Shown piece by piece: positions 33,720-47,100 of a stretch of 64,000 nt of DNA. Within the stretch, counting starts at the first letter, position 1. The number at the start of each line of letters is the position of its first letter. The translations under genes were made by a program, and so were the position numbers. The DNA is from Anniella stebbinsi (Eukaryota; Chordata; Lepidosauria; Squamata; Anniellidae), in NCBI GenBank assembly GCA_029215795.1, contig JARDYH010000005.1, positions 9,208,001-9,272,000 of the forward strand. The letters run 5' to 3'. The notes beneath the pieces are model-generated. The model had not been told where the DNA came from. It did not search any database and saw nothing but the letters and a program-made list of their open reading frames with translations.

Positions 33720-36700
33720 TGATTGGCCCCTTCAGGTATCCGATTTCACGTACTGCAATTCTAACTGGCCAGCTTTTTCACAGAACGCTCGTCCTCTTAT
33801 CTGATAGGCTGGAGAGCTCGCGGGACACGCCTTCGCTGACGCTTTCTCAAAGCACGCCACGCCCTGTCTTCTGTTTGGCGGGTTCTCCGCAGGCTACTCC
33901 CAGCGTAATGCGGCTAGGCCACGCCTCCCAGTTAACGGAATACTCTTACCCCGCCCCTCTTTTTACGGCCGCGCCTCCCCTTCTAACGGTCGACAGAGGG
34001 GGCTGGGATATAGATTGCCTGACATGTATGTCGACCAATGAATATGCGGGGTTAGCCATTCTCTCCTACGAGTAGCTTGGGACTCGCCCTAATACTCCCG
34101 CCCTCCAAAATCTCTGCGAGGTGAGGGAGTGCTGGGGGCCTTCTGAGGAAATTTGATAATGATGTCTATAATTGTGTGTGTGACAGAAATTGCCCCCATT
34201 AATGTGAATGGGTGTGAGGGAAAGGGGCTTTCTTGACATTCTCCACACAACCTACAATGGCTGATGGCCAGAACGAAGGAAAAACGAGAAAAAAATAAGT
34301 CGGCAAAATGTCTACTACTGCTTTAAAACGGTTTAAAACAACAGTAGTGACAACTGTTGGGGCCCAGGACACACTCCATATACAGTTTTCAAAACGTTTT
34401 CAAAGTGCCGTATCCTCCTTGGTGTAGATCGCTGGGTCCCTTGAAATGAATCACATACATCCAAAATGACACAGGCTCCCACACAGACCCACTACCTGAC
34501 GGGGAAGGAGTTACTTTAAAGAAGCCCGTGTGGCTAATAATAGTAATATGGTTAATTTATATAGTTCCCTCAGGGTGCATTTTCTGGAGGGATTAGTCTA
34601 TTGCAAAAGCACACACCATAAGAGCTTTGTGGATCAGCAAATGTAGCATGAAGTTCTGTGGGCTGGAGCCCAACTTCATAATTTGTATGAAGCAGTTACT
34701 TGATGGAGTCTTGAGTACTCAGGTAATTGCATCATGCATCTGATAAAATAGGCCCTATGCCACAGTACATTTGTTCATCTTTGAGATGCTCCTAGTCTGA
34801 AATCAACATGCAGGAGTTCATTTGTTCATCTTTGAGATGCTCCTAGTCTGAAATCAACATGCAGGATGCTTTACAAAGTAAAGAGTCAAGTTCCTTCCCT
34901 GAGAAGCTTACAATCTAAACGTTAGCAAGAGGGGTAACCAAGGGAGCTAAGGAAGATGGTTGGATTGAAATTGAATCTTATGTTCAGTTAAATTCCATAT
35001 ACTTAAGCTTAGTTGCTAGATAAGAACAAAGATAAGTCAAAGGCTGGTTGGTTATTAAAAGAATGCCATGACAAATACCCCTCATCTTATCTTGAAAGGA
35101 CAACAAAGAGTCTTGTGGTATTTTAAAGTTCACCAGATTTGGTCTGTTTTAAACTTTTGTGGATACCATGTCAAAATTGGTTTCTCGGCCTGTTTCCATA
35201 CATGTTTACTCATACATGTTTACTCAGAAGTAAATCCCACTGAGTTTAATGAGATTTACTCATTAATGGGTTTTGCTCATTTGTTTTTTTTCGCTGCAAC
35301 ACACTAACACGCCTAGCCATCTGAAAACAGCTTGAAGGGCAATTTTTGTCAGGACTGCAGCAAGGATGTAAACTCCCATTTGGTACCTGCTCTGTGATCT
35401 CGATAATTATAGCAGCCCAAGTGCTATTTGCATAGACACATTTAATCTCAGGGTCCAGTTTGGCTTTAATATTTAGTCTTAATATATGGTGAGGCCCCTT
35501 GATGTTTTACTTTTAAAAACATTTAACTTCCAGGAGGGCAGAGGTCTTGATAAGGGGAAACCCATTTCTTTCAGTTTTCACATGCAAATTGATTCTATAC
35601 CTGTTTCTAAACTGCTGTGCTAAGCCTCAAGTCTAACTTTGATAGACAGGGAGCTAACAGGACAGGCACCATTTGCCATTGAGCAGAGAAAGCAACTGAT
35701 TATGGGACCTACCACAGATGGAAAATACAAAATTTAGCCACTCAACAGCAGATTCTTACACAGGTGATCTTATAAAGGGTGTAGAGCCTGCAGCCCCCAA
35801 GGGTGCTCTGCGCCCCCCCCCCCCCCCCCCGGTTGCTACCAAATTTCCTCCATTAGTGATCCTAACAGGTTGCTCTTTCTTCGCTGGAAGGAGCATTTTG
35901 TATCAGGTTCACTGGGGGAGGGGCTGGAGAGACACAAGCTTCATAGATTGCTCTTTCCCTACTACTAGCAGTGATTTGTATCAGGATTGCTTGTGTATGT
36001 GTGCAGCCTGACGCTACACTACAACCCAGTTTTTCACGCTTCCCTTGGGGCCAAAAACGTCGTGCACGCAATTTATACATCTTAAATTGGGACTTTATTT
36101 TGAGATTATATCATCTTCAACTACTAGGTAACCTAATGCCCAGTTTTATTAATATAAAATCTAGTTTCTGTGTTTCACCTAAGGATGGAGGCAGTTCCAA
36201 GTAGCAGCTGGATTTTTTTTAAAAAAATGGGGAACCAACTATCCTTTATTTCTTCTTCCCAGCAACTCTTGGGAGGGTCCCAGATGCAACCTGAAGCCAT
36301 CTCAATACCTGGTAGAACTTTCAATCTTAAGGTTGTAACTAAATGCAGACTCCCAAGGCATGAGCATGAACCATTTTTCCCTCTTATCCCCTCTTCTTTT
36401 TCCCCATCGTGCCTGATAAAGAGTAATGGGAAACTCCAAAAGCTTGCTCTATATTTTGTGACCTTTGTTGGCCTCATAATGGTACAACAGTGATATGAAT
36501 TTGCAAAATGTGTTTTGGTCATACAAAAAGCAATCCTGTACAAAAATGGCACAGCTGGACTGTATGTCAAGAAATATACAAATAATAATGGGGATTATCA
36601 CCATGGCTTGATGACTTCGCCTCAAAAGAACATTCAGGTCTAATTCCTGCGTGTATATCGCAATCAGTATTCAAAAATGAAAGGCTGTAGATTGCCTTTT

Positions 36701-37480
36701 GTTTCCGAAAGTTACGAGCCAATCCCCAATATCTTAGGTGCATTTCATGGTAGTCAATCATGACCTTTCTGTAATGTTTGATGTCAAGATGCATATGCAA
36801 AATCTTTAGAAAGAACACATCCAACAGGCCTTATGATCAAGTCTGTTTATATGTTACAGAAAATATAACGGTCACACAGAGATCTGCAGCCACCCACGCT
36901 ACTCAACATTTTTTAATTTGTATAATTTTGTATTTAAAGAAAGATTTGTAAGGGCTTTTAATAGTGGGATGAATAGGGACCTGGCTATGTGTATTCTCCC
37001 TGGCCAGGTTCAGACAATCAGCAGAGGAAAAAGCCACAGTGACTTCTTTTCCCTGTCCCATGGGGAAATGACACACCTGCCATTTCCCTAATTACCCATG
37101 GCATAGCATGGTTTGCCATGATATCCAAACCCGTTGAGCTGTGCGGTGAGGGTGGATTTCAAAGCATCCTATAACCCATGGTTAGACAGGGAAGCCTCAA
37201 AAAGTGGTCATCATCTCATTAAAACTTAGCTTTGTCCTGGCATTACCATGCTTGCGTTTCCCTGCCAACAGCAGACAATAATGGGAAGTATGGGGATTAC
37301 TTTTACTACACATTACAGCAGGGCAGGGAGGAACTCAAAATGGGGCTGTAGTTTTCTGTAAAACATGTTGTTCTGCTTATATATTATATGCATGTGTGAG
37401 CACATCACATTACATTATCTTCTCCTCTGCCTCTTACTAGGCTCTAGTAACTTGAGAGATACATACCATTTGCAAAGCTA
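33720..37480. other. Intergenic DNA between the Bicaudal-D-like promoter and the 3' end of TKTL1
   Basis: No gene was recognised. The stretch contains the CG-rich shoulder to about 34000, a 51-base tandem duplication (34768-34866), a repeat remnant at 35100-35165 and one containing CAGAAGTAAATCCCACTGAG near 35200-35265, and a 20-C run near 35812-35830. The interval 37010-37200 has motifs such as CCATGATATCCAAACCC shared with 44650-44880, suggesting one more short element family. Confidence 0.4.
34768..34866. repeat. Perfect tandem duplication, 51-base period
   Basis: CATTTGTTCATCTTTGAGAT and the following bases up to GCAGGA occur twice in direct succession, starting at 34768 and 34819. The match is perfect over 48 bases, which suggests a recent duplication. 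Confidence 0.9.
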
Positions 37481-37495
37481 ACGGCTGAGAACTTG

Positions 37496-37501
37496 TTTAT
37501 T
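37496..37501 (-). terminator. Polyadenylation signal AATAAA of TKTL1
   Basis: AATAAA on the minus strand, about 630 bases after the TGA stop at 38133-38135. It is the most convincing signal downstream of the last exon. Confidence 0.5.
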
Positions 37502-38132
37502 GATTTGCTGAACACTGTTTTGTTAGCAGCAGTTACAGTATACAAAATTCAGAAAGAGCTATCTTGGTCATATTCAGTTTTGACTGAGACAACAGCATTA
37601 ATATGACAAGAACATTAGGTCACAGTAGTTCTGTGAGAGCCAGTTACGTTTCTGCAGGCAAAAACTAATTATATGTCAATACCTTCTGGTAGGAAAAAGC
37701 GCAGTGAAAGTCTACCCAACGTGGCTTTGGAATGTCAGGCCTGAGAGAGGAAAGGTAGGAAGCAGGCACAGAAATAGGTGCCAACAGGTTCAGGTAAGAA
37801 CAACACTAATTGGTCCACATATAGCTGTCAGGAGGTTTTCAGGCTCAGTTAATATGCAAGTAGTTTAAAAATCAGCAGAAAGGCTTAGCGATGGAGAAGG
37901 GGAAACAAAGGAATGGTAACTTGGACAGTTTTAAAGCTTCGTTTGCACACAGAATGCAAATGAAGGAATGTTAGCAGCATCTGTCAGAACTGAAAACAGC
38001 GTTTGGGAGTCACAAAGAGTACTTTTACAAGTTCCACTATCAGAAACCAAGCAGTTTCCACCTCTGCTCTTCAGAAATCCATTTTTCATAGCTCAGTGGC
38101 CCCCCCATCAACCTCAAACCAAACAACGGTTA

Positions 38133-41100
38133 TCAATTGGCAAAGGTGCTCTTCACAGCTGTTATGATGTTCTTTGCACTGATCCCAAACATATCTAGGA
38201 GCCCAGCTGGTTTTCCACTCCGGGGCACATCTGACACAGCCAGGCTCTGAACTAAGATACCAGGTTCTCTTGAGACCGCTGCTGCCACTGCTTCACCAAT
38301 ACCTCCTAGAGAGATAGAAAAGTTAGTTTCAACTGGAACGCACAGTTGATCCAATCTAGTTAATTTAACACTTTCATACAACAGTGCTGAGTTGCAAAGA
38401 CAAAATATGTACACACACACTCATGTCCTGTCAAGTAATATGTTCATGCCTTCCAGGAGCATTTGTACTTCCAATTTCCTTTCTTGTATAAGTCATGTAA
38501 AAGCATGTTTGTCCTTTTCTTGGCTCCCAGAGTTCACGAGGAATTCGAAGAGCTTGCCTCTTAACTTCTGACTATACATTAAAACCTCTTTGGCCACATA
38601 TTACCTCACAACTGACTACTAGTTTGTTCAGCAGGCCAGTCTTAAAGCACATCACTGCCACCTTTCATGGGAGAAGGAGGCTTCAGCTACACATAGCATG
38701 GCCATTGATTCTTAGTCCCAAAATAATCCCTACTTGTCTTAAGAAAGAGGGGAGAAATAAGTGAAAGCAAGAGTTATGAGACTGTAAAGATCTTTTGGGG
38801 GGCACAGATGAGTGGTAAACCAACCAGCAGCCTTTCATGGGCAACATTTAACCTGCATCTCATTAGCTGTGTGTTCCCAATATAAACTTTTTTTCCTCCA
38901 CACGGAAAAGAATGGCCTTTTCTATTAAAGACTGGGTACTTGAAAGATTCTGGAAATATTCCAGAGCTCACCTATAGCCACGTGTGCACAACTGGTCATT
39001 GTGGGAGCAAAAGCTCTGGTCAGAAAAGCAAGACAGGAAAAATGTACTGGGATACGTTGTCTTCACAAGCATCCTGTGCTAAAGTTACAGAGCCACAGCC
39101 AGTTTCCCCCCAGTCATGTCTGAAGCAACAATATTGAGTTCGCAGATTACCTTCTTTGTAGTGATCCTCAACAGTGATGATGCGACCCCCAGTGGCTCTG
39201 GCACTTGAGATGATAGTGTCAGCATCCAAGGGTTTGATTGTAAAGGGATCAATTACCCGGATATGAATGCCTATAAGGAAGCAAAATGTTTCTGCTTATC
39301 AAATTTGCAGACGACACAAAATTGGGTGGGATCGCTAATACCCTGGAAGACAGAAACAAACTCCAAAGTGATCTTGATAGGCTGGAGCGCTGGGCTGAAA
39401 ACAACAGAATGAAATTTTAAAGGGATAAATGCCAAGTTCTACACCTGGGAAAAAGAAACCAAATGCACAGTTATAAGATGGGGGATGCTTGGCTCATCAA
39501 TATGACAAGCAAGAAGGATCTTGGAACTGTTGTAGATCACAAGCCGAATATGAGCCAACAGGGTGATGTGGCTGCAAAAAAAGCATTAATAGAAGTATAG
39601 CTTCCAAATCGCGCGAGGTACTGGTTCCCCTCTTTTTGGCACTGGTTAGGCCCCATCTTGAGTATTGCGCCCAGTTCTGGGCACCACACTTCAAGAAGGA
39701 TATGGACAATCTGGAGCGTATTCAGAGGAGGGCAATGAGGATGATTGGGGTCTGGAAACAAAGCCCCATGAGGGACTGAAAGAACTGGGCATGTTTAGCC
39801 TGGAGAAGAGAAGATTGAGGGGAGACATGATAGCACTCTTCAAATACTTGAAAGGTTGTCACACAGAAGGAGGCCAGGATCTCTTCTTGATCAACCCAGA
39901 ATGCAGGACACGGAATAATGGGCTAAAGTTACAGGAAGCCAGATTCCGGCTGGATGTCAGGAAAAACGTCCTGACTGTTAAGAGCAATACGACAACGGAA
40001 ACAATGACCTAAGGAAGTGGTGGGCTCTCCCACATTAGAGGCATTCAAGAGGCAGCTGGACAGCCATCTGTCAGGGATGCTTTAAGGTAGATTCCTGCAC
40101 TGAGCAGGGGGTTGGACTCGATGGCCTTATAGGCCCCTTCCAACTCTACTATTTTATGATATGATTCTATGGGAAGGATGAAGCACAGAATTGCAGAAGA
40201 AAAGGAGGGCGAAGAGGATCAAGTCAATATCTTGACCTCCACAGCCAACAAGATTTCTGTATTTCATTACCTTGTTTGACCAGCTCATCAGCAGCTGCAA
40301 GGGCCTCATGGAGCGTGACACCTGCTCCAATAACTGTAACCTTGTCATCATCACTCTTACGCACAATCTACAAAAGATAGATACAAGATGCAATATCCTA
40401 GAAGAACACCCTATAGAGATAAAAACGTAAGACAAACGATGCCTTGGTTCCAATTTGATTCAAGAAGAGGGATGCTATTTAAGATTAGACTTAGCAGGTG
40501 GGCTGTTAAGAACAGTTTGCACTGTATTCTTATTCTATGGTTGCCAGCCAGTACATGTTCAACCAAAGGCCTTCGTATACAATGTACAAATTGTATTACA
40601 CACAAACAAAAGCTGGGTCACCAAGATGATAAAATCAAGATGCCTTCCAGTTTCACTTGCCGCAATAGCAAAATTCCACCAGGGCCTCATATTTCTGTTT
40701 CCTGGGAAAATTTTGTGTTGAAGGGCAGGGCAGCTTTTGAAAAACACAAGAGGTTTACCTGGACTTTGTGTGCTCGAGTAAGATACTCTTTGTTCTATCC
40801 TAAGCCACCTAAAGAATCCCCATTTAGACCACAGCCTGCTTCAATGTCTGCCCGTACACAACCTCTCTAACACTCTTCAGCGGGAGATAGACACAATATC
40901 CTATGGCGGTGCAATCCTTCTGGCTTGTCTTAGTAACTTCACAGTTATATGGCCAAGTCATGTTAGTCCTCTGCCACCTAGTGTTAGACATATGTATGAC
41001 TCAATGGTGCAAGTAGTTCTGTGTACTCTTTTTGACCTGACAAGACCATATTTCCTGGCAAAGGACAAAGTGTTGGTCATTACCTTTAAAGCCCTACATG

Positions 41101-44100
41101 GTTTGGGTCCAGGTTACCTACGGGATCGCCTTCTCCCATACAATCCGCCCCGCACGCTCAGGTCCTCTGGGAAGAATTTACTACAGTCAACAAGAACTAG
41201 ACTGACAACCGTTACCCAGAGGACCTTCTCTTCTGCCGCTCCCAGATTGTGGAATGACCTGCCGGGAGAGATTCGCCAACTCACCAGTCTTCAGGAATTT
41301 AAAAGATCTATAAAGACTGGCAGGCCTACCCAGATGAATTTTAAAGTGTTTTATTGGTATTTTAATGATGTATTGGTTTTAAGTGTTTTAATCAGTTTTG
41401 TATTTTATGCTTGATGCTGTTCCCTGCCTCGATCCATTGGGAGAGGCGGGTAATAAATAAATAAATATATTATTATTATTATTATTATTATATTTCCATA
41501 TTTTGGGCTTTGGCTAACAAGACTGATTTATATTACAGCTTTAGTTTAAAATATAAGATTAGTATTACTAACTATGAAGGTCTACTAGTTTGGCCTTAGT
41601 ATGCCTCCAAGATGTCTGCCACTTCACAGCATCTGCTAAATGAGACCAAGAGCGTCCTGTCTTCAAAGTCATTTAAGGCACAATCCTAGACATGTGTAAA
41701 CAGAAAAAGTCTTACAACTCACAGCATTCCCCAGCCATCCAAGGATAACTTAAGGAATGCTAGGAGTCGTAGGACCTTTTTCTATCTAAACATGTATATG
41801 TTCAGAATTAAATACATCAATTTACTTGGGAGAAAAGTTCCACTTATGCCACGCTTCTTTCCAAGTGTGTTTAGGACCATGTATACTGTTGTTCAAAAAT
41901 AAGACAATACTTCTCCCAGCACCACTCCAGATCAGAACAGGCATTATATAATGGTGCCTATAATTCCGAGGCCAGAGCATAGCCAAATATATTACTCAAG
42001 TTCCAATGCACAACTCTTTTTCCTGCAGAAGAGATTATAGCCCTTTACCTTGGCTTGGCCAATCGCAAACTTTTCTTCCTGAGAGTACAAGATGGGAGTC
42101 TCTGGACGGCTGGTTCGAATGAAGCATATACCCTGAAGATCAACGAGCACATTTCAGAGGAAGAGATAATAGCACAGCTCTTATCGAGATCTCTTAGCAA
42201 CAGACATTCTGGCGTGCAAGACGTCACACAGTAGGGTTCAAAGGGTTGTGTAAACACCAAAATTATACTGACAATTTGGAGGTCATTTAGAAGGCACAGA
42301 AATGCAGAACAATGTGCCTCAAGCAGTATTTTACATCTTTTTAGGACTAGGCCCTCAAAAAGCAACATACATTCAAGAGAAAAGACAAGAAACAAAGATA
42401 CAAATTGCCACATTAGCAATCATACAGGATACATTGAGAGGCTGCTCTCAGACGCATAGCCTATCTCAGATTAAAGTCAGCATTGAAGAAGAAGGTCGTC
42501 TCACCTTGCCTGAATGCCTATACAGAAAGGGTGAAGAACAAGTCAACAGGAAGGGAGTACCAGAGTTTTGGGGCCACCAATAAGAAGGTCCTCTCTCTTG
42601 TGCATGCCAACCTGACCAATCTTAACAGCTGGCACTCAAGGAGGACCCCTGCGACAGATCTTAATATATGAAGCAGGACTGTATGGAAAAAGGCCATTCT
42701 TCAAATATTGGTCCCAAGCTAATTAGGGCTTGCCAGTGCAAATGGCTCAGAATCAAAATTTGTTTTTTTGCCTTTCTGCCTCCCACCTGCATCCAGGCAA
42801 CTACATTTTGCATCAGCTGCAGTTTCTGGCCCATCCTCAAAAGCAGACTCATATAAAGCATGCTGCAGTAGTCCAGTTTGGAGGTAACCAGTGGACAGGT
42901 AACGGAGTCCAGGTCTGACCACTCCAGATAAGATTGCACCTGGCATACAAACCAGAGCTTGTAAAAGGAACTCCCAGCAACAGTCACTACCTGTGACTCA
43001 CCAGACAGCAACAAGTCCAGCAGCATCCCCAAGCTGCACAATTGGTTCTTTAAGAGGAGTGTAACCCCATCCAAAGGGAGTTACACACCACTATCCAGAC
43101 CTGCCAACTTCCTAACCCATACAACCTTAATATTTCCCGGATTAAGATCGTTCTCCCTCATTCATCCCTGTGATTTTTAGGTTGAAAAAAGAGTAGAGCC
43201 CTGTGTCATCTACATACTGGTAACACTGAAGCCCAAACACTGGATGAGACATGTAGATCTGACTTCCATCTCACACAACCGCCACTCAAACAGCTATTAT
43301 AACCTTAGTCAGCTTGATATAATGTGCCCTCAACAAGCTTTGCGGCAACCAACATAAAAGAACTTACAAGAAGATGCGAACAGTAAGAATTGCAATCCCA
43401 AAGTGTCAGCTTCCAGCTCCAGGGACAACAGAGCCAACTCACCTGCCTGAGTTGGTAATAGTGTCTTAATCTAACCAAGCAGAGATGCAGCCTGGGCCCA
43501 AATCTGAAGCATTCTTGTATGTACACACCTTGGTGTTTGCTGCCAGACAGACAGCATGTTCAGTGGAGACTGCATCACTTGGATAGAACAAAGTGCAGCC
43601 CGGAATGGTTCTGAACATGGCAATGTCTTCCAGGGCCATCTGAGAGGGTCCATCCTCACCTGGGGAAGAAGAGCAACAAGAAAGAGGTAACATAACCCAT
43701 TTGCCACGGAAGAAAAACATAACCATTCAATATTTTGGCCACGCATCCAGGAATAAGAACAGCACAATTATTCCTTCTAATACTAGGAAGGCATCAGATT
43801 GTGTAAATTGTGCAATGCAGGATTAATTTCACAAGTCCTATAGGGCGTACTACCAAATCCAAGCTTCCAGCTCTGTGCCTTAACTCCACCCAGATTTACT
43901 ACATGATTACTTAACTAGGCAGTTCAGACAATTCCAGAAAGAGAATTGGATCGAATTGGATCAATCATATCAAGAGCTTTCTCTCAGAGCTGGTTGCTTT
44001 AGTACATCCAAGATGTACAGAAGATGGTCATTTGGTACTCTGAAAAAATGAAAGAGGATAGAGAAGGGAGCAAAGCACAAACCCCAGCACACAGACAGGG

Positions 44101-47100
44101 CCTGTTTGCACATAACAGTGGTAAATAGAATATTATGCTTGTAGGCTCAAGTCATCCTGACAAGGGTAAAGCTAGAAAAAAGAACTGCTATACGGAACCG
44201 CAATCCAAGTACAGAGTCTTCAGTCACGTCTCTTGATTCCAGGATTATCTTAACAACCATAGAAGCTGGAAACTGGGGTGAGGGGTGTTAAATGAAAGCT
44301 GGAATTCTCTTAAAACTAAACTCTGCACCCACTAAGCTTTTTCCCCCTCCTGTAGAATTGTGGCACACACACACCCTCCTCAATCTAGAATACTTACTGA
44401 TATATCTTTTCACTTGACAAATTCTGCTAATCCACTAAAATTTAATCTGAACCCAAAATTCTTCTGTACAAGAGCTTTCTGGGTTAGTTAGGGTATCGTG
44501 TTTAAGTAGTTGATGAAGGGATGTGTGTATCTTCAGATCAGGTATACAGCCAACTGGAACATCAGATTAAATTCACTGCTGTTGTGCTATCAGCATGTTG
44601 CATTTGGAGCCTTTAACCACAACACTTTCAGATCGTAGGACTTTTAACTTTTGCCCATAAGCACTCTATGACCTGATTTGCACAAACACGATAAGCCATT
44701 AAGGGTTGCCACCACAGGTTGCTTCAGGGTAGCTTGTCATAACATCCAAACTCAGAGCAGTTTGTTCATCATGGGTTATTTTCCATGAACACACCATGCT
44801 GAGAAAACATGGTGGGTTTAGGGTGGCATAAACCTGGCAGGGCAACTTCATCGTGGGTTGTCAGGAATGGCTAGAGAGATGCCCAGCAAGAGCTTTGAAA
44901 TCCCCTGCCACTTCTCACAATCTCGCTATTACTATTGCCGTCCTGCTTCATCCCTTGTCAGTGCCCTTCACCCCAATGCGCCTAAAAACAGAGAAGAAAA
45001 GACACCAGAGAGTGTCCAAAACGTTTTCGCAACCTTTGGGGGGGGGGGTGTTCTTGCGCAAGTGCACACATTCAAAAGTCCACTGCTATGATATTTGCAT
45101 AATTTTCCCCTCCGCCATGAAATTTGCCTACATTTACCATTCCCACTCCCAGCTCTGCTTTGAAATTCACATATCTTTACGGATTCACCTCGCTCTGCCT
45201 TGAAATTTGGTGGTGCGAACTGACAAGCCCGAAGTGGGGAGGAGCCAAAAGCAGAAAGAGCTTTCTGGGGGTGGGGGGTGAAATTATTTCGGCAGTATGT
45301 GAAGCAACTTTCTTTAAAAAAAAAAAAAGTATTTGCTAGCAAGGGAACCCTGGAAGTGGAGGATGAAATTGACAAGAAAAGGATATCAATACGCTGGACT
45401 AAATAGTGGTTCCGCACCCTTGCATTCCTGTGCACTTGTGCAAGACACACACACACCCAAAACTAAAATAAAAAAGTTTGCAAATGTGTTACTGTGTTCA
45501 TAATTGCTCAGAAAATTATATGCCTTTGGTGATCTGATGGAGCAGGGGGGAACACTTTTCCTCGTGAGCCAGAAACCCTGGCGGACCAATTGCAGAAATG
45601 GTGCTGACATAGGGAACAAGGAAATAAGGATTTCTGCCCCAAACGTGCCTAGGACACATGCCAGGAGGTGAGAAGATTGAGGGAGGAAACGAGCAATTGT
45701 AAGCTACAGAGCACCTGATCATGTTGGGAAAAACATGCAACCCACAGTGGCTTATTCTAGGAGTGGATTAGCATGACATGCGAATTTGCCCAATCTTTTT
45801 CAAAGGCAGATAGTTGTCCCCCAAACATGCTTGCTCAAAGTCACAGAGCAGGCCAGAAATAGATACTGGAAAACAGTCAGCATTCTTAGGACAATAGTAC
45901 TCTTACTTCTCTTCCAAAACCCACATATCTCCTGAGCTAAGCTACCGCTAGCTAAGAGGAATGCATGGCTCTCAAGAACCCACAACAACTGTAAACTATG
46001 TAGCAGAGTAGAAAAGAGCCAGTGTGGAAAGAGTGTCATTTTAGGACTGAGGAGATCTAGGTTCAAATCCTCACTCACCCATGAAGCTCACTGGGTGCCC
46101 CACAGCTAATCAATTCTCTCTAGCGCTTACCTCACAAGGTTGTTGTGAGGATAAAATTGGGGAGGTGGGAGGAGAACCATGTATGCTACCTTGAACTCCT
46201 TGGAGAAAAAGCATGCTATAAATGTAATAAATAACAAAAGGGCTTCACACACAGGCAGTACATACCAATAGAAACCCCACAGTGGGAGCCACAAAGGTTG
46301 ATGTTTGACTGCGAGATGGCACCCATCCGGATATGGTCAAATGCCCGGGTGAAAAAGGCTGCAAAGGTGCTGGCAAATGCAATGGTGCGGTTCCTAGCAG
46401 CACAGCCCAGAGCCACACTAACCTGCAGAACAAGACAAGGTATCATCGCAAATCTTAGTCCACAAGAGACAGCACTCCATTTCACATTCTGAGGCTCACC
46501 ATGTTCTGCTCAGCAATGTAACACTCTATAAAGCGTTCAGGATGGGCTTGTTTGAAAATCTCAGCAAAAGTAGAGTTCTTCGTGTCGCCATCCAAGACTA
46601 CCACTTGGCTGTTCGTATTTCCCAGCTTTGCCAGGGCTAAACCATAGGCTTTGCGAGTGGCCATCTGAAAAAGTAGGAAGTCACATTATAATCTGCTACA
46701 AGAATCTGTAATTTCCCGCTAAGACAAAGAGACACACCTACTCTGACAGGTTCAGTTTCCGTGGACATCTTCACATTTTTCTCTCTGTTCTTCCTCAAAC
46801 CCCGCCCCCTTCACAAGACTAGAAATTCCCTATTTTTCTTGGCTAGAAAACCCAACCCCAACCCCGACGAGCACATGCCAGAATACAGGAATTGTTAAAG
46901 CTAAATTGCTATGCTGGTGGGGGTGGAGAGAAGAAGAATGGTCCAAAATCTTCTCCCAAATTCAATATACTGATATGTTTTTGGTAGTTCTGCATAATTT
47001 TTTGTGACTTGCATAAAATGTATTTCATCCACATACTATCCTAAGTTGTGGGTATTGGGACTTGTCATCAGACTGGAAACATGGAATTGAAAGTTACAGG

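Larger units (their letters stand above)
40368..46265. other. TKTL1 introns 9 to 11
   Basis: Between the exons at 46422-46266, 43659-43529, 42132-42049 and 40367-40271 the introns hold the two L2 copies, the 41668-41800 element, a decayed stretch at 44650-44880 with CATAACATCCAAACTCAGAG and the SINE at 46009-46236. A unique-looking segment near 44900-45450 contains several GAAATTYRCMTA-like phrases I cannot place. No additional exon was seen. Confidence 0.4.
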
